NCBI RefSeq assembly: GCF_036226925.1
Contig: NZ_CP109031.1
Span: 3,782,001 to 3,846,000, forward strand
From: Streptomyces sp. NBC_00659
GTDB taxonomy: Bacteria; Actinomycetota; Actinomycetes; Streptomycetales; Streptomycetaceae
Reading direction: 5' to 3'
DNA: 64,000 bases
In this document: one piece after another, positions 19,196-29,537 of the stretch
Numbering within the stretch: the first letter of the stretch is position 1
How the letters are laid out: the number at the start of each line of letters is the position of its first letter
Notes under the pieces: generated by a model
What the model saw: the letters and a program-made list of their open reading frames with translations, nothing else
Told to the model about the DNA's origin: nothing
Database searches by the model: none
Translations under genes and position numbers: made by a program

Positions 19196-19277
19196 CCTCA
19201 CCCGGTTCCGGGGCGGACGGCGAGGTCCGTCCACGAGGAGCTGACGGTACGACGGTGACCCCGCCCGGTCCAGGGCA
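19156..19277. repeat. Imperfect tandem duplication of about 60 bases at the end of the GNAT gene
   Basis: GGACGGCGAGGTCCG occurs at 19156-19170 and 19215-19229, and GAGCTGACGGTACGAC at 19175-19190 and 19238-19253. Each is followed by a similar GTGACC/ATGACC and CCCGGT stretch. The second copy lies outside the reading frame, so it seems to be a non-coding remnant of the gene's 3' end. Confidence 0.8.
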
Positions 19278-19422
19278 TGACGCCGAGGACCCGGAACGGT
19301 CCGGCGGACGGCACCCCTGAGCGCCGTCCGGCGTCGCGGGGCCGCCCCGTGCGGCATCCCGAGGGCGCCCTCCGGGCGAAGCCGCCCCGAAGGCGGGCCA
19401 TGAGGGCCGCCCCTCGCGCGCC

Positions 19423-20478
19423 TCAGGACGAGGCCCGCACCACCAGTTCCGCGGGCAGCACCAGTTGACGCTTCTCCAGCCCCCGGGAGGCCACGGGCCG
19501 GCGGTCCGCGATCTCTCCGAGCAGGAGGTCGATCATGGCCCGGCCCATCTCCTCGATGGGCTGGCGGACGCTGGTCAGGGGCGGATCCATGTGACGGGCT
19601 ATGGCGGAGTCGTCGTAGCCGATGAGCGCCACGTCGTCCGGGATGCGCCGGCCGCTCTCGCGCAGCACCTGCCGGGCACCCGCCGCCATGACGTCGGAGC
19701 CGGCGAAGACCGCGTCGAGGTCGGGGAAGCGCTCCAGCAGCAGGGTCATGGCGCGCCGGCCCCCTTCCTCGGTGAAGTCGCCGGGGACGATCAGCCGGTC
19801 GTCCACCTCGCGGCCCGCGTCCCGCAGACCCTGGCGGTAGCCGTCGACGCGCCGCTGGGCGCCGTAGACGTCCATGCGGCCGGCGAGGTGGCCGATTCTG
19901 CCGCGGCCCCGGGAGACGAGATGTTCCACGGCCGCGCGCCCGCCGCCGTAGTTGTCGGAGTCCACCGACGGAAGCGTCTCCTCCGCCGAGCGCCGGCCGC
20001 TGATCACGGCCGGGATCTCCAACTGGGAGAGCAGGTCGGGGAGCGGGTCGTCGGCGTGCACCGAGACCAGCAGGACGCCGTCCACGCGGTGCGCCGCGAG
20101 GTACTGGGCCAGGCGCTGCCGCTCCCGGTCGCTGCCCGCGAATATCAACAGCAACTGCATCTCGGTCTCGGAGAGTTCGGCACCGACACCGCGCAGCATG
20201 TCCGAGAAGTACGGTTCCGCGAAGAAACGCGTCTCCGGTTCGGGGACGACCAGGGCGATCGCGTCCGTGCGGTTGGCCGCGAGGGCGCGGGCCGCCGTGT
20301 TCGGAACATATCCGAGCTCCGCGACCGCCGCCTCGACCGCGGCCCGGGTCGCGTCACTGACCCGCGGGGAACCGTTGATCACCCGGGAGACCGTGCCACG
20401 GCCCACTCCCGCGCGCGCGGCCACCTCTTCGAGGGTCGGCCGCCCACCACCGCGGCCCCGCGCTCCGTGGACTGCCAT
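19423..20478 (-). CDS. cebR: LacI-family cellobiose repressor CebR
   Basis: This 351-residue regulator has an N-terminal LacI helix-turn-helix (TLEEVAARAGVGRGTVSRVI, about residues 15-35), the hinge helix PNTAARALA and a C-terminal sugar-binding domain of the periplasmic-binding-protein fold. It is divergent from cebEFG-bglC, and a perfect CebR box lies in the intergenic region. In Streptomyces, CebR represses these genes until cellobiose or cellotriose binds. In plant pathogens the same protein controls thaxtomin synthesis. Confidence 0.95.
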   Translation of the reverse strand: MAVHGARGRGGGRPTLEEVAARAGVGRGTVSRVINGSPRVSDATRAAVEAAVAELGYVPNTAARALAANRTDAIALVVPEPETRFFAEPYFSDMLRGVGAELSETEMQLLLIFAGSDRERQRLAQYLAAHRVDGVLLVSVHADDPLPDLLSQLEIPAVISGRRSAEETLPSVDSDNYGGGRAAVEHLVSRGRGRIGHLAGRMDVYGAQRRVDGYRQGLRDAGREVDDRLIVPGDFTEEGGRRAMTLLLERFPDLDAVFAGSDVMAAGARQVLRESGRRIPDDVALIGYDDSAIARHMDPPLTSVRQPIEEMGRAMIDLLLGEIADRRPVASRGLEKRQLVLPAELVVRASS

Positions 20479-20867
20479 GGCCTCCGCCTCCCGTTGAAAC
20501 CAAGTTGGCCTGGAATCTAACAGCCTCGCCGGGCGAGGCTCGCGTCACTGGGCCGCAGCCCAGGAGGCGTCTCCTCGCGAAACCGCCGCCCTTCAGGCAC
20601 CGGACGCACCATGAGACGCTTCCGGCCATGTGGCGGAATGACATCTTCAGCTAACAGGCCGATAACTGAACGCATCTCTCCGCTCCCCCACCCTTGACAC
20701 CCCCGCCGGAACCGACGACTCTTCAACACATCACCTGTGGGAGCGCTCCCACAGTACCTGACACATACACATCCCGCACGTTCCCCGCCCGAGCCGCAGC
20801 GAGAAACAACGGGCGCCACCAATGCAGTTGGCCGGGGGGTCGGCACGTCAGGCAACAGGAGGACGCA
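20479..20867. promoter_or_regulatory. 389-base divergent cebR/cebE control region
   Basis: The region has no gene. It holds the CebR operator (annotated separately) and the promoters of cebR and cebE. The stretch 20630-20730 is relatively AT-rich. The cebE Shine-Dalgarno CAGGAGGA is at 20856-20863. Confidence 0.7.
20738..20751. promoter_or_regulatory. CebR operator, perfect match
   Basis: TGGGAGCGCTCCCA is the exact 14-bp palindrome known as the CebR-binding site. It lies 117 bases before the cebE start codon, in the divergent promoter region. Confidence 0.96.
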
Positions 20868-22190
20868 ATGCGCACGAGTACCCGCCGGTCCCGCAGGCTG
20901 GGGGCCATCGCGGTCGTCGCCGCGCTGGCTACGGGACTGCTGGCCGGCTGTTCCAGCGACCCGGACGACAGCTCGTCGGACGACAACGGTGGAAGCGGCA
21001 AGGGCAAGACGACCCTGACCGTAGGCACGTTCGGCGTCTTCGGCTACAAGCAGGCCGGCCTCTACGACGAGTACACGAAGCTGCACCCCGACATCACGAT
21101 CAAGGAGAACGTCACCACCCGTACCGACGTCTACTGGCCCAAGACGCTCACGCGTCTCCAGGCCGGCTCCGGGACCGACGACATCCAGGCGATCGAGGTC
21201 GGCAACGTCACCGAGGCCGTCCAGACCCAGGCCGACAAGTTCGTCGACCTCGGCAAGGAGGTCGACAAGTCGCAGTTCCTGCCCTGGAAGGTGGCCCAGG
21301 CCACCACCAAGGACGGCAAGACCATCGCGCTCGGCACCGACATCGGCCCGATGGCGATCTGCTACCGCAAGGACCTCTTCGAGAAGGCCGGTCTGGAGAC
21401 CGACCGCGCCAAGCTCGCCGAGCAGTGGAAGGGCGACTGGGCGAAGTACGTCGCGCTGGGCAAGGACTACATGAAGAAGGCGCCCAGCGGCACCAAGTTC
21501 GTGGACTCCGCCTCCTCGGTCTACAACGCGGCCCTCGGCGGCGAGAGCGAGCGGTACTACGACAAGGACGGCAACGTCATCTGGGACAAGTCCACGGGCG
21601 TGAAGAAGTCCTGGAACGCCGCGATGACCGTGGCGACCAGCAACATGTCGGCGAAGCTGAAGCAGTTCGACCCGACGTGGGACCAGGGCTTCGCCAAGGG
21701 CTCGTTCGCGACCGTGGCCTGCCCCGCCTGGATGATGGGCTACATCCAGGAGAAGTCCGGCGACTCCGGCAAGGGCAAGTGGGACGTGGCCGCCGCGCCG
21801 ACCGCGGCCAACTGGGGCGGCTCGTTCATCGGTGTGCCGGTGGCGGGCAAGCACCAGAAGGAGGCCATCGCGCTGGCCAAGTGGCTGACCGCGCCCGAGC
21901 AGCAGGCGAAGGTCTTCGCCAAGCAGGCGAGCTTCCCGTCGACCCCGTCGGCCTACTCGACCCTGACGCCGGCCGCCGCCACCACGGAGTACTTCTCCAA
22001 CGCGCCGATCACGCAGATCTTCGGCGACTCGGCGAAGACCATCCCGGTCCAGTACTTCGGTACCAAGGACCAGCCGATCAACACCGCGATCTCCGACGTC
22101 GGCATCCTCCAGGTCGAGCAGAAGGGCAAGTCCCCCGACCAGGGCTGGAACGCGGCAAAGGCTGAGATCAAGGACGTGCTCGGCCAGTGA
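20868..22190 (+). CDS. cebE: Cellobiose/cellotriose-binding lipoprotein CebE
   Basis: This 440-residue extracellular solute-binding protein (family 1) starts with a lipoprotein signal and lipobox LLAGC (Cys near residue 27), followed by a Ser/Asp-rich linker. The mature domain shows the usual FGVFGYKQAGLYDEYTKLHP start and a C-terminal EQQAKVFAKQASFPS segment. It binds cellobiose and cellotriose at the membrane surface and hands them to CebF/CebG. The ATG at 20868 has AGGAGGA five bases upstream. Its stop overlaps the cebF start. Confidence 0.93.
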   Translation: MRTSTRRSRRLGAIAVVAALATGLLAGCSSDPDDSSSDDNGGSGKGKTTLTVGTFGVFGYKQAGLYDEYTKLHPDITIKENVTTRTDVYWPKTLTRLQAGSGTDDIQAIEVGNVTEAVQTQADKFVDLGKEVDKSQFLPWKVAQATTKDGKTIALGTDIGPMAICYRKDLFEKAGLETDRAKLAEQWKGDWAKYVALGKDYMKKAPSGTKFVDSASSVYNAALGGESERYYDKDGNVIWDKSTGVKKSWNAAMTVATSNMSAKLKQFDPTWDQGFAKGSFATVACPAWMMGYIQEKSGDSGKGKWDVAAAPTAANWGGSFIGVPVAGKHQKEAIALAKWLTAPEQQAKVFAKQASFPSTPSAYSTLTPAAATTEYFSNAPITQIFGDSAKTIPVQYFGTKDQPINTAISDVGILQVEQKGKSPDQGWNAAKAEIKDVLGQ

Positions 22191-23215
22191 CCAGCTCCAA
22201 GCAGGCTCTCGCGCACCCCGCGACGAGCGCCGACGCCGCGCCCGGCTCTCAGCCGGGCGCGGCCCGGGGCGCTCAGGGTCGCGGTACGCCGCCGCAGGAC
22301 CCGGGGTCCTGGCGCAGCCGGATGTACCGCTGGGACATGAAGGCGTCGCCGTACGCATTCATCGCCCCCTTCTTCATCGTCTTCGGGGCCTTCGGGCTCG
22401 TACCGCTGCTCTACACGGCCTGGTACTCGCTGCACAATGTGCAGCTTTCCGGTCTCGACCACCAGACCTGGGCCGGTCTGGACAACTACAAGAACCTGCT
22501 GTCCTCGGAGTTCTTCTGGAACGCCCTGGGGAACACCTTCACCATCGGTGTGATCTCCACGGTGCCGCAGCTCCTGATGGCGATCGGCATCGCCCACCTG
22601 CTCAACTACCGGCTCCGCGGCTCGACCGTGTGGCGGGTCGTGATGCTCACCCCGTACGCCACCTCGGTGGCGGCGGCGACGCTGGTCTTCACGCTGCTGT
22701 ACTCGTGGGACGGCGGCATGATCAACTGGCTGCTGCACTTCGTCGGGGTGGACCCGATCAACTGGCGCGAGTCCGACTGGGGCGGTCAGTTCGCCGTCTC
22801 CTCGATCGTGATCTGGCGCTGGACCGGCTACAACGCGCTGATCTATCTCGCGGCGATGCAGGCGATCCCCACGGACCTGTACGAGTCGGCCGCCCTCGAC
22901 GGCGCCGGCCGCTGGCAGCAGTTCCGCCACGTGACGATCCCCATGCTGCGGCCGACGATCCTGTTCACGGTCGTCGTGTCCACGATCGGCGCGACCCAGC
23001 TCTTCGGTGAACCGCTCCTGTTCGGCGGGGTCAGCGGCTCGAAGGGCGGCTCCGCGCACCAGTACCAGACGCTCGGCCTGTACATGTACGACCAGGGCTG
23101 GAACATCGGCAACCTCGGCAAGGCGTCGGCAATCGCATGGACGATGTTCCTGATCCTGCTGATCATCGCCGCGATCAACCTGCTGATCACCCGACGGCTG
23201 AGGAAATCCCAATGA
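22187..23215 (+). CDS. cebF: Cellobiose ABC transporter permease CebF
   Basis: This 342-residue MalF-type permease has about six membrane helices after a 55-residue cytoplasmic N-terminus. The EAA loop that contacts the ATPase is ESAALDGAGRWQQFRHVTIP near residue 235. The GTG start overlaps the cebE stop (GTGA). No ATPase gene is in the cluster. In Streptomyces the shared ATPase MsiK, encoded elsewhere, energises this transporter. Confidence 0.93.
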   Translation: MTSSKQALAHPATSADAAPGSQPGAARGAQGRGTPPQDPGSWRSRMYRWDMKASPYAFIAPFFIVFGAFGLVPLLYTAWYSLHNVQLSGLDHQTWAGLDNYKNLLSSEFFWNALGNTFTIGVISTVPQLLMAIGIAHLLNYRLRGSTVWRVVMLTPYATSVAAATLVFTLLYSWDGGMINWLLHFVGVDPINWRESDWGGQFAVSSIVIWRWTGYNALIYLAAMQAIPTDLYESAALDGAGRWQQFRHVTIPMLRPTILFTVVVSTIGATQLFGEPLLFGGVSGSKGGSAHQYQTLGLYMYDQGWNIGNLGKASAIAWTMFLILLIIAAINLLITRRLRKSQ

Positions 23216-24120
23216 CCACGACCGAACTGACTGCCCCTCAGGCGGAGACGAAGACGACCACGGACGGCCGCCCCGGACGCCGCAGGGTGCTCGGCGCGGG
23301 CAAGCAGCTCCACGCGGGTCCGGTCACCTATGTCGTCCTGACCGTCTTCGCGCTGGTCTCGCTCGCGCCGCTGGTCTGGACGGCCATGGCGGCCTCACGC
23401 AACAACGAGCGGCTGGCTCAGTCACCGCCGCCGCTGTGGTTCGGCGGGAACCTGTTCAAGAACCTCGAGGCCGCGTGGGAGCAGGCCGGGCTCGGCACCG
23501 CGATGGTCAACTCCACGATCGTCGCCGGGACCATCACCGTCGGCACGGTCGTGTTCTCCACGCTCGCCGGATTCGCCTTCGCCAAGCTGCGGTTCAAGTT
23601 CTCCGGACTTCTGCTGCTGCTGACCATCGGCACGATGATGATCCCGCCGCAGCTCGCCGTCGTACCGCTGTATCTGTGGATGAGCGACCTGGGCTGGTCC
23701 AACCAGCTCCAGACGGTCATCCTGCCCACCCTGGTGAGCGCCTTCGGTACGTTCTTCATGCGGCAGTATCTGTTGCAGGCCCTGCCCTCCGAGCTCATCG
23801 AGGCGGCGCGGGTCGACGGCGCGAACAGTCTGCGCGTGGTGTGGCACGTCGTCTTCCCGGCGGCGCGCCCGGCGATGGCGGTGCTCGGCCTGCTGACGTT
23901 CGTGATGGCCTGGAACGACTTCCTGTGGCCGATCATCGCCCTGAACCAGCAGGAGCCGACCGTGCAGGTCGCCCTCAACGCGCTGGGCACCGGCTACATC
24001 CCCGACCAGGCCGTGATCATGGCGGGCGCGCTGCTCGGCACCCTGCCGCTGCTCATCGCCTTCCTCCTGTTCGGCAAGCAGATCGTGGGCGGGATCATGC
24101 AGGGCGCGATCAAGGGCTGA
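23212..24120 (+). CDS. cebG: Cellobiose ABC transporter permease CebG
   Basis: This 302-residue MalG-type permease has six membrane helices and the EAA loop IEAARVDGANSLRVVWHVVFP near residue 200. It starts with an ATGA overlap with cebF. A longer open frame upstream overlaps cebF and is not needed. It forms the membrane channel with CebF and depends on an ATPase encoded elsewhere. Confidence 0.93.
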   Translation: MTTTELTAPQAETKTTTDGRPGRRRVLGAGKQLHAGPVTYVVLTVFALVSLAPLVWTAMAASRNNERLAQSPPPLWFGGNLFKNLEAAWEQAGLGTAMVNSTIVAGTITVGTVVFSTLAGFAFAKLRFKFSGLLLLLTIGTMMIPPQLAVVPLYLWMSDLGWSNQLQTVILPTLVSAFGTFFMRQYLLQALPSELIEAARVDGANSLRVVWHVVFPAARPAMAVLGLLTFVMAWNDFLWPIIALNQQEPTVQVALNALGTGYIPDQAVIMAGALLGTLPLLIAFLLFGKQIVGGIMQGAIKG

Positions 24121-24212
24121 CCGCCCTTCCAGGGGCCGGGTCACCGCCGCCTCGGCCCCTTTGTCCCGCCTCTCCTTCCCCACCTCCAACTCGTCGGTCT
24201 TCACGACCCCCT

Positions 24213-24225
24213 TGGGAGCGCTTCC

Positions 24226-24226
<1 letters not shown>
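24213..24226. promoter_or_regulatory. CebR operator overlapping the bglC start codon
   Basis: TGGGAGCGCTTCCA differs from the CebR consensus by one base. Its last base is the A of the bglC ATG, so a bound repressor would block transcription or translation entry directly at the gene start. Confidence 0.88.
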
Positions 24227-25656
<1,430 letters not shown>

Positions 25657-25747
25657 GCCGGCGCCCGAAAGACACGGGGGACACGGGAGACACGGGGCGC
25701 GACACCCGAGGGGGTGCCGCGCCCCGGCATGTTCCGGGGGCCTCCAA

Positions 25748-25789
25748 GCACGTTCGTGGGACGTCCAGGCACGTTCGCGGGACGTCCAG
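25748..25789. repeat. Tandem 21-bp repeat, two copies
   Basis: GCACGTTCGYGGGACGTCCAG occurs twice head to tail (25748-25768 and 25769-25789) with one base difference. It lies in the gap between the convergent bglC and tetR genes, just beyond the tetR stop. A smaller GACACGGGG-type repetition precedes it near 25670-25700. Confidence 0.85.
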
Positions 25790-25796
25790 GACGCGG

Positions 25797-26519
25797 CTAG
25801 CGGATGAGTCCCGCGACGATCGTGGTCAGGGTGCGCTCGACCACCGCGTCGCGCTGGTCCGGGGGCAGGAGGGCCAGCGGGCCGTCGAGGATGAGCAGGG
25901 ACAGGCCGTGCACGGTCGCCCAGGCGGCCGCCTCGGCGGCGGGGCGGTTCTCCGGTCGCATCCGGCCCGTCACGACCAGCGCGTCGAGGGTGTCGGAGAG
26001 TTCCCTGAACGCGGCGAACTCGGCCCCGGCGTCCGGTGCTTCGATGCCGGTGAAGTCGTGTTCCGCCGCCGCCTCGGTGCGGCAGAAGGCGGTGCGGTAG
26101 AGGCCGGGGTGCTCGATCGCGAAGCGGACGTAGCCGCGCCCGACGGCCTCGGTCCTGCGCACCGCCGCCTCGCCCGGGTCGTCGGACGCGGGCAGAGCGC
26201 GTACGGCCTCCATCATCGAGGCGGCGAGGGCCTGCTGGCCGTGGATCTTCACTTCCTCCAGCAGTTCCCCCTGGCCCCCGAAGTGGCGGTAGGCGGCGGT
26301 GGGCGACACCCCGACACTGCGGGCGGCCTCCCGCAGCACGACCCGCTCCGGGCCGCCCTCCGTCGCGAGTTCGACCGCGGCCTCGATCAGGGCGTTGCGC
26401 AGGTCGCCGTGGTGGTACCGGGACCGGCCGCCCGTCCGCGTGCGGGCACCCGCTGTCCGCCGGTCGTCCGCGCCCGCGTCGCCGCCGGTGTCCGCCGCGC
26501 CGTCCGTGATCGATTCCAT
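25797..26519 (-). CDS. TetR-family repressor, probable regulator of the adjacent MMPL exporter
   Basis: This 240-residue regulator has a disordered N-terminal 35 residues. The TetR DNA-binding domain follows (helix-turn-helix LREAARSVGVSPTAAYRHFG near residue 65), and then an all-helical ligand domain of the TetR_C (WHG) type. It is divergent from the MMPL gene, and a twin palindrome lies in the 152-base gap. The usual role would be repression of both genes until a substrate of the pump binds. Confidence 0.9.
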   Translation of the reverse strand: MESITDGAADTGGDAGADDRRTAGARTRTGGRSRYHHGDLRNALIEAAVELATEGGPERVVLREAARSVGVSPTAAYRHFGGQGELLEEVKIHGQQALAASMMEAVRALPASDDPGEAAVRRTEAVGRGYVRFAIEHPGLYRTAFCRTEAAAEHDFTGIEAPDAGAEFAAFRELSDTLDALVVTGRMRPENRPAAEAAAWATVHGLSLLILDGPLALLPPDQRDAVVERTLTTIVAGLIR

Positions 26520-26605
26520 GACTCCATCCTGCCCGAATCGGTGGTTCCACCCGCACCCCCGTTCCGGTCCTCCGGCCTGCCCCTCTCCCTACCCCGCGCT
26601 TCGAA

Positions 26606-26654
26606 GTTGACGCCGTTAACATCCTATGCCATCGTCGATGTTAACGGCGTAAAC
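26606..26654. promoter_or_regulatory. Twin operator between tetR and the MMPL gene
   Basis: ACGCCGTTAACAT at 26610-26622 is repeated in inverse as ATGTTAACGGCGT at 26638-26650 (perfect 13-base arms, 15-base spacer). With flanks the arms match over 17 bases with one mismatch. Each arm is itself a near-palindrome of 17 bases (TGTTNACG.CGTNAACA form), the size bound by one TetR dimer. The right half ends 17 bases before the MMPL start and so covers its promoter or leader. Confidence 0.85.
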
Positions 26655-26671
26655 ATTCGGAGGCGATCACC

Positions 26672-28891
26672 GTGTTCGACCGCATCGCACAACTGGCCCT
26701 CCATCGGAGCCGGCTTCTGCTCGCCCTCGCCGCGGTGGCCGTCGTCGCCATGGCCGCTGTCGGACTCGGAGCGTTCGGCAAGCTCCAGAGCGGCGGTTTC
26801 GAGGATCCGAGCGCACCCTCGGCCCGCGCGCAGACCCTCATCGACCAGAAGTTCGGCGGCGAGAGCAACCTCGTCCTGCTCGCCCGGTCCGACGACGGCG
26901 GGGCCATCGGCTCCCCCGCCGCCGACCGCGCCGGGCGCGACCTGACCTCCCGGCTCAAGAACGAGCCCGCCCTGTCGAACGTGATCTCGTACTGGGACAC
27001 CGGCGCCTCCGCGCTGACCTCCCGGGACGGCAAGCAGGCCCTCGTACTGGCGCACGTCAAGGGCGACGACACCCAGCGGGGCGACAACGCCTCGGCGGTC
27101 ATCGGCCGGTACACCGGCGACCGGAACGGGCTCACCGTGCAGGCAGGTGGTGAGGCCGCGGTCGGCGACGAGGTGCCCACCCAGGTCGCCAAGGACCTGG
27201 CGGTGGCCGAGGCCATCGCCGTACCGCTGATCCTCGTCCTGCTGGTGATCGCCTTCGGCAGTTTCGTCGCGGCGCTGCTGCCGCTGGTCATCGGGCTGAT
27301 CGCGATCGTCGGCACCTTCGCCGAGCTCTATGTCCTGGGCAGCCTCACCAGCGTGTCGGTGTTCTCGATCAACCTCACCACCGCGCTGGGCCTGGGCCTC
27401 GGCATCGACTACGCCCTGCTCATGATCAGCCGGTTCCGTGAACACCTCGCGGAGGGCGCCGAGGTCCCCGACGCCCTGCGGCACACGGTCCGCACCGCGG
27501 GACGCACCATCACCTTCTCCGCCGCGACCGTCGCCGCCGCACTCGCCGCGCTGCTGGTCTTCCCGCAGTTCTTCCTCCGCTCCTTCGCCTACGCGGGCAT
27601 CGGCGTGGTGGCCATCGCCGCCCTGAGCGCGCTGCTGGTCATGCCGGCCGTGCTCGCCCTGCTGGGCCACCGCGTCAACAAGGGCCGGCTGCCCTGGGCG
27701 AAGACGGTCCGCAGCGCCGAGGCCCCGCTCTGGGCCAGGCTCTCCCGCACGGTGATGCGCAGGCCCGCCCTGACCGCGCTCCCGGTCCTGGCCGTCCTGC
27801 TGCTCGCGGCCTCCCCGCTGCTCGGCGTCGTCTTCGGCACACCCGACGAACGGGTCCTGCCCGAGAGCGCGCAGAGCCGGCAGGTCGCCACCGCCGTCCA
27901 GCACGACTTCACCGGCAGCGACGAGTCGGCGGTGCAGATCGTGACGACGGGCCCGGTGTCACCGGGCGCGCTGAGCACGTACGCGACCACGCTGTCGCGG
28001 CTCGACGGCGCGGCCCGCGTCGAGACCTCCGCCGGCACCTACACCGACGGCCGTTCCGGTCCGCCCGGACCGGCCGCCGCCTCGCTCGGCCGCCCCGACG
28101 CCCAGCGGATCAGCGTCGTCACGGACCTCACCCCGAAGTCGGACCGGGCCCAGGGACTGGTCAAGGCCGTACGGGCGGTCGACGCGCCCGGCGGGACCGA
28201 GGCGCTGGTCGGCGGCACGGACGCCCGGCTGGTCGACTCCAAGTCCTCGATCGCGGACCGGCTCCCGGCCGCCATCGGCCTGGTGGCCGGCAGCACCTTC
28301 CTGATCCTGTTCCTCTTCACCGGAAGCGTGGTCCAGCCCCTGCGGGCCCTGGTCCTGAACGCCGTCAGTCTCACCGCGGCCATCGGTGTCATGGTGTGGA
28401 TCTTCCAGGACGGTCATCTGTCCTCCCTGTTCGGCTTCACGCCACAGCCGATGGACACCTCGATGACCGTGCTGATGTTCTGCATCGCCTTCGGTCTGTC
28501 CATGGACTACGAGGTGTTCGTGACCAGCCGTATCAAGGAACTCCACGACGCGGGCGCCGACACCGGGACCGCGGTCACCAGCGGGCTCTCGCACACCGGC
28601 CGGATCGTGACCATGGCCGCCGGGCTGCTCGCGGTGAGCTTCTTCGCCTTCGGCACGTCTCACGTCAGCTTCATCCAGATGTTCGGCCTCGGCAGCGGTC
28701 TGGCGATCCTGATCGACGCGGTGGCCGTACGGGGTGTGCTCGTCCCGGCCGCCATGCGGCTGCTGGGCCCCGCGGCCTGGTACGCGCCGAAGCCCCTGCG
28801 CGCGCTGCACGGACGGCTCGGACTCAGCGAGGGTTCGCCCCCCTCGGACGCCTCCGCCGCCTCTCCCGGGCGGTCACCCGCGAAGGTCTGA
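26672..28891 (+). CDS. MMPL-family (RND-type) membrane exporter
   Basis: This 739-residue exporter has the duplicated RND layout. There is one membrane helix at residues 13-33, an extracytoplasmic loop, a five-helix cluster at about 175-340, another helix near 370, a second loop and a last five-helix cluster at about 535-710. LGLGIDYALLMISRFRE and FGLSMDYEVFVTSRIKE are the paired Asp-Tyr proton-relay motifs of MMPL proteins. The substrate may be a lipid or a toxic compound. The GTG at 26672 has CGGAGG upstream. It overlaps the convergent ATPase gene by 18 bases. Confidence 0.92.
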   Translation: MFDRIAQLALHRSRLLLALAAVAVVAMAAVGLGAFGKLQSGGFEDPSAPSARAQTLIDQKFGGESNLVLLARSDDGGAIGSPAADRAGRDLTSRLKNEPALSNVISYWDTGASALTSRDGKQALVLAHVKGDDTQRGDNASAVIGRYTGDRNGLTVQAGGEAAVGDEVPTQVAKDLAVAEAIAVPLILVLLVIAFGSFVAALLPLVIGLIAIVGTFAELYVLGSLTSVSVFSINLTTALGLGLGIDYALLMISRFREHLAEGAEVPDALRHTVRTAGRTITFSAATVAAALAALLVFPQFFLRSFAYAGIGVVAIAALSALLVMPAVLALLGHRVNKGRLPWAKTVRSAEAPLWARLSRTVMRRPALTALPVLAVLLLAASPLLGVVFGTPDERVLPESAQSRQVATAVQHDFTGSDESAVQIVTTGPVSPGALSTYATTLSRLDGAARVETSAGTYTDGRSGPPGPAAASLGRPDAQRISVVTDLTPKSDRAQGLVKAVRAVDAPGGTEALVGGTDARLVDSKSSIADRLPAAIGLVAGSTFLILFLFTGSVVQPLRALVLNAVSLTAAIGVMVWIFQDGHLSSLFGFTPQPMDTSMTVLMFCIAFGLSMDYEVFVTSRIKELHDAGADTGTAVTSGLSHTGRIVTMAAGLLAVSFFAFGTSHVSFIQMFGLGSGLAILIDAVAVRGVLVPAAMRLLGPAAWYAPKPLRALHGRLGLSEGSPPSDASAASPGRSPAKV

Positions 28892-29299
28892 CCGTCCCAG
28901 TTCGAACCAGGTCGCCTTGCCCCGCCCCGGCCCGTGCCCGCACACGCCCCAGGCGTCGGCGCTCCTGGAGATCAGCTGTATCCCCCGGCCTCCCTCCTCA
29001 TCGGGGCCGGGGGTACGGCAGTCGGGACGGCCCGGGGCCTCGTCGTGCACGAGGACACGCAGGCGGCGGGGGCCCGCCCAGCCGGCGTGCAGCGTGACCG
29101 GGGCCGAACAGCCCTGACCAGTACAGGCGTTGACAGCATTGGTGACGGCCTCGGAGGTCAGCAGCACCGCGATGTCGGTGAGTTCGGGCCGGTGCGACGC
29201 GGCGAGGAGGGTACGGACGGTCTCCCGGGCGGTGCGCACCCAGACGGAGAGCGGCGGAAAGACGAGGGAGACGTCGGTGGGGCGCGGGGGGTCCTCCAT
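28874..29299 (-). CDS. Histidine-kinase-like ATPase (anti-sigma/RsbW type)
   Basis: This 141-residue protein is a single GHKL ATPase domain of the HATPase_c_2 group. It has LTSEAVTNAVNAC (N box, near residue 50), VLVHDEAPGRPD (G1 box) and EEGGRGIQLISRSAD (G2 box). Streptomyces has dozens of such stand-alone ATPases, some of them serine kinases of the anti-sigma/anti-anti-sigma type. It is divergent from an XRE/DUF5753 regulator followed by a DUF397 gene, the arrangement seen at whiJ- and abaA-like loci. Confidence 0.88.
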   Translation of the reverse strand: MEDPPRPTDVSLVFPPLSVWVRTARETVRTLLAASHRPELTDIAVLLTSEAVTNAVNACTGQGCSAPVTLHAGWAGPRRLRVLVHDEAPGRPDCRTPGPDEEGGRGIQLISRSADAWGVCGHGPGRGKATWFELGRSDLRG

Positions 29300-29453
29300 C
29301 GGAAGGGCTCCTTCACATTGCGCGCGACCGTGGTGACCAAGTCCGGGTCCTCAACTCCGTTGAGACCAGGGGTACTTCCTCGGAGCGCGGGGGCGAGGTG
29401 GATCGCCTCGACGGTAGGGAAATGTTTTCCCTCGACGCAAGCGTCTCCCGCTT

Positions 29454-29475
29454 ATGTCACCCACGTGAGTGACAT
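29454..29475. promoter_or_regulatory. 22-base palindrome in the ATPase/XRE divergent promoter
   Basis: ATGTCAC at 29454-29460 and GTGACAT at 29469-29475 flank a central CACGTG. The whole 22 bases are palindromic with one mismatch. It lies 62 bases before the XRE gene start and is a natural candidate for that regulator's own operator. No binding data are known to me. Confidence 0.6.
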
Positions 29476-29537
29476 GCCGACGGGTCGGCAACTCGCGGGC
29501 GCCGAGATCGGCAGACTGCTCCGCGAGGAGGTCGGCC

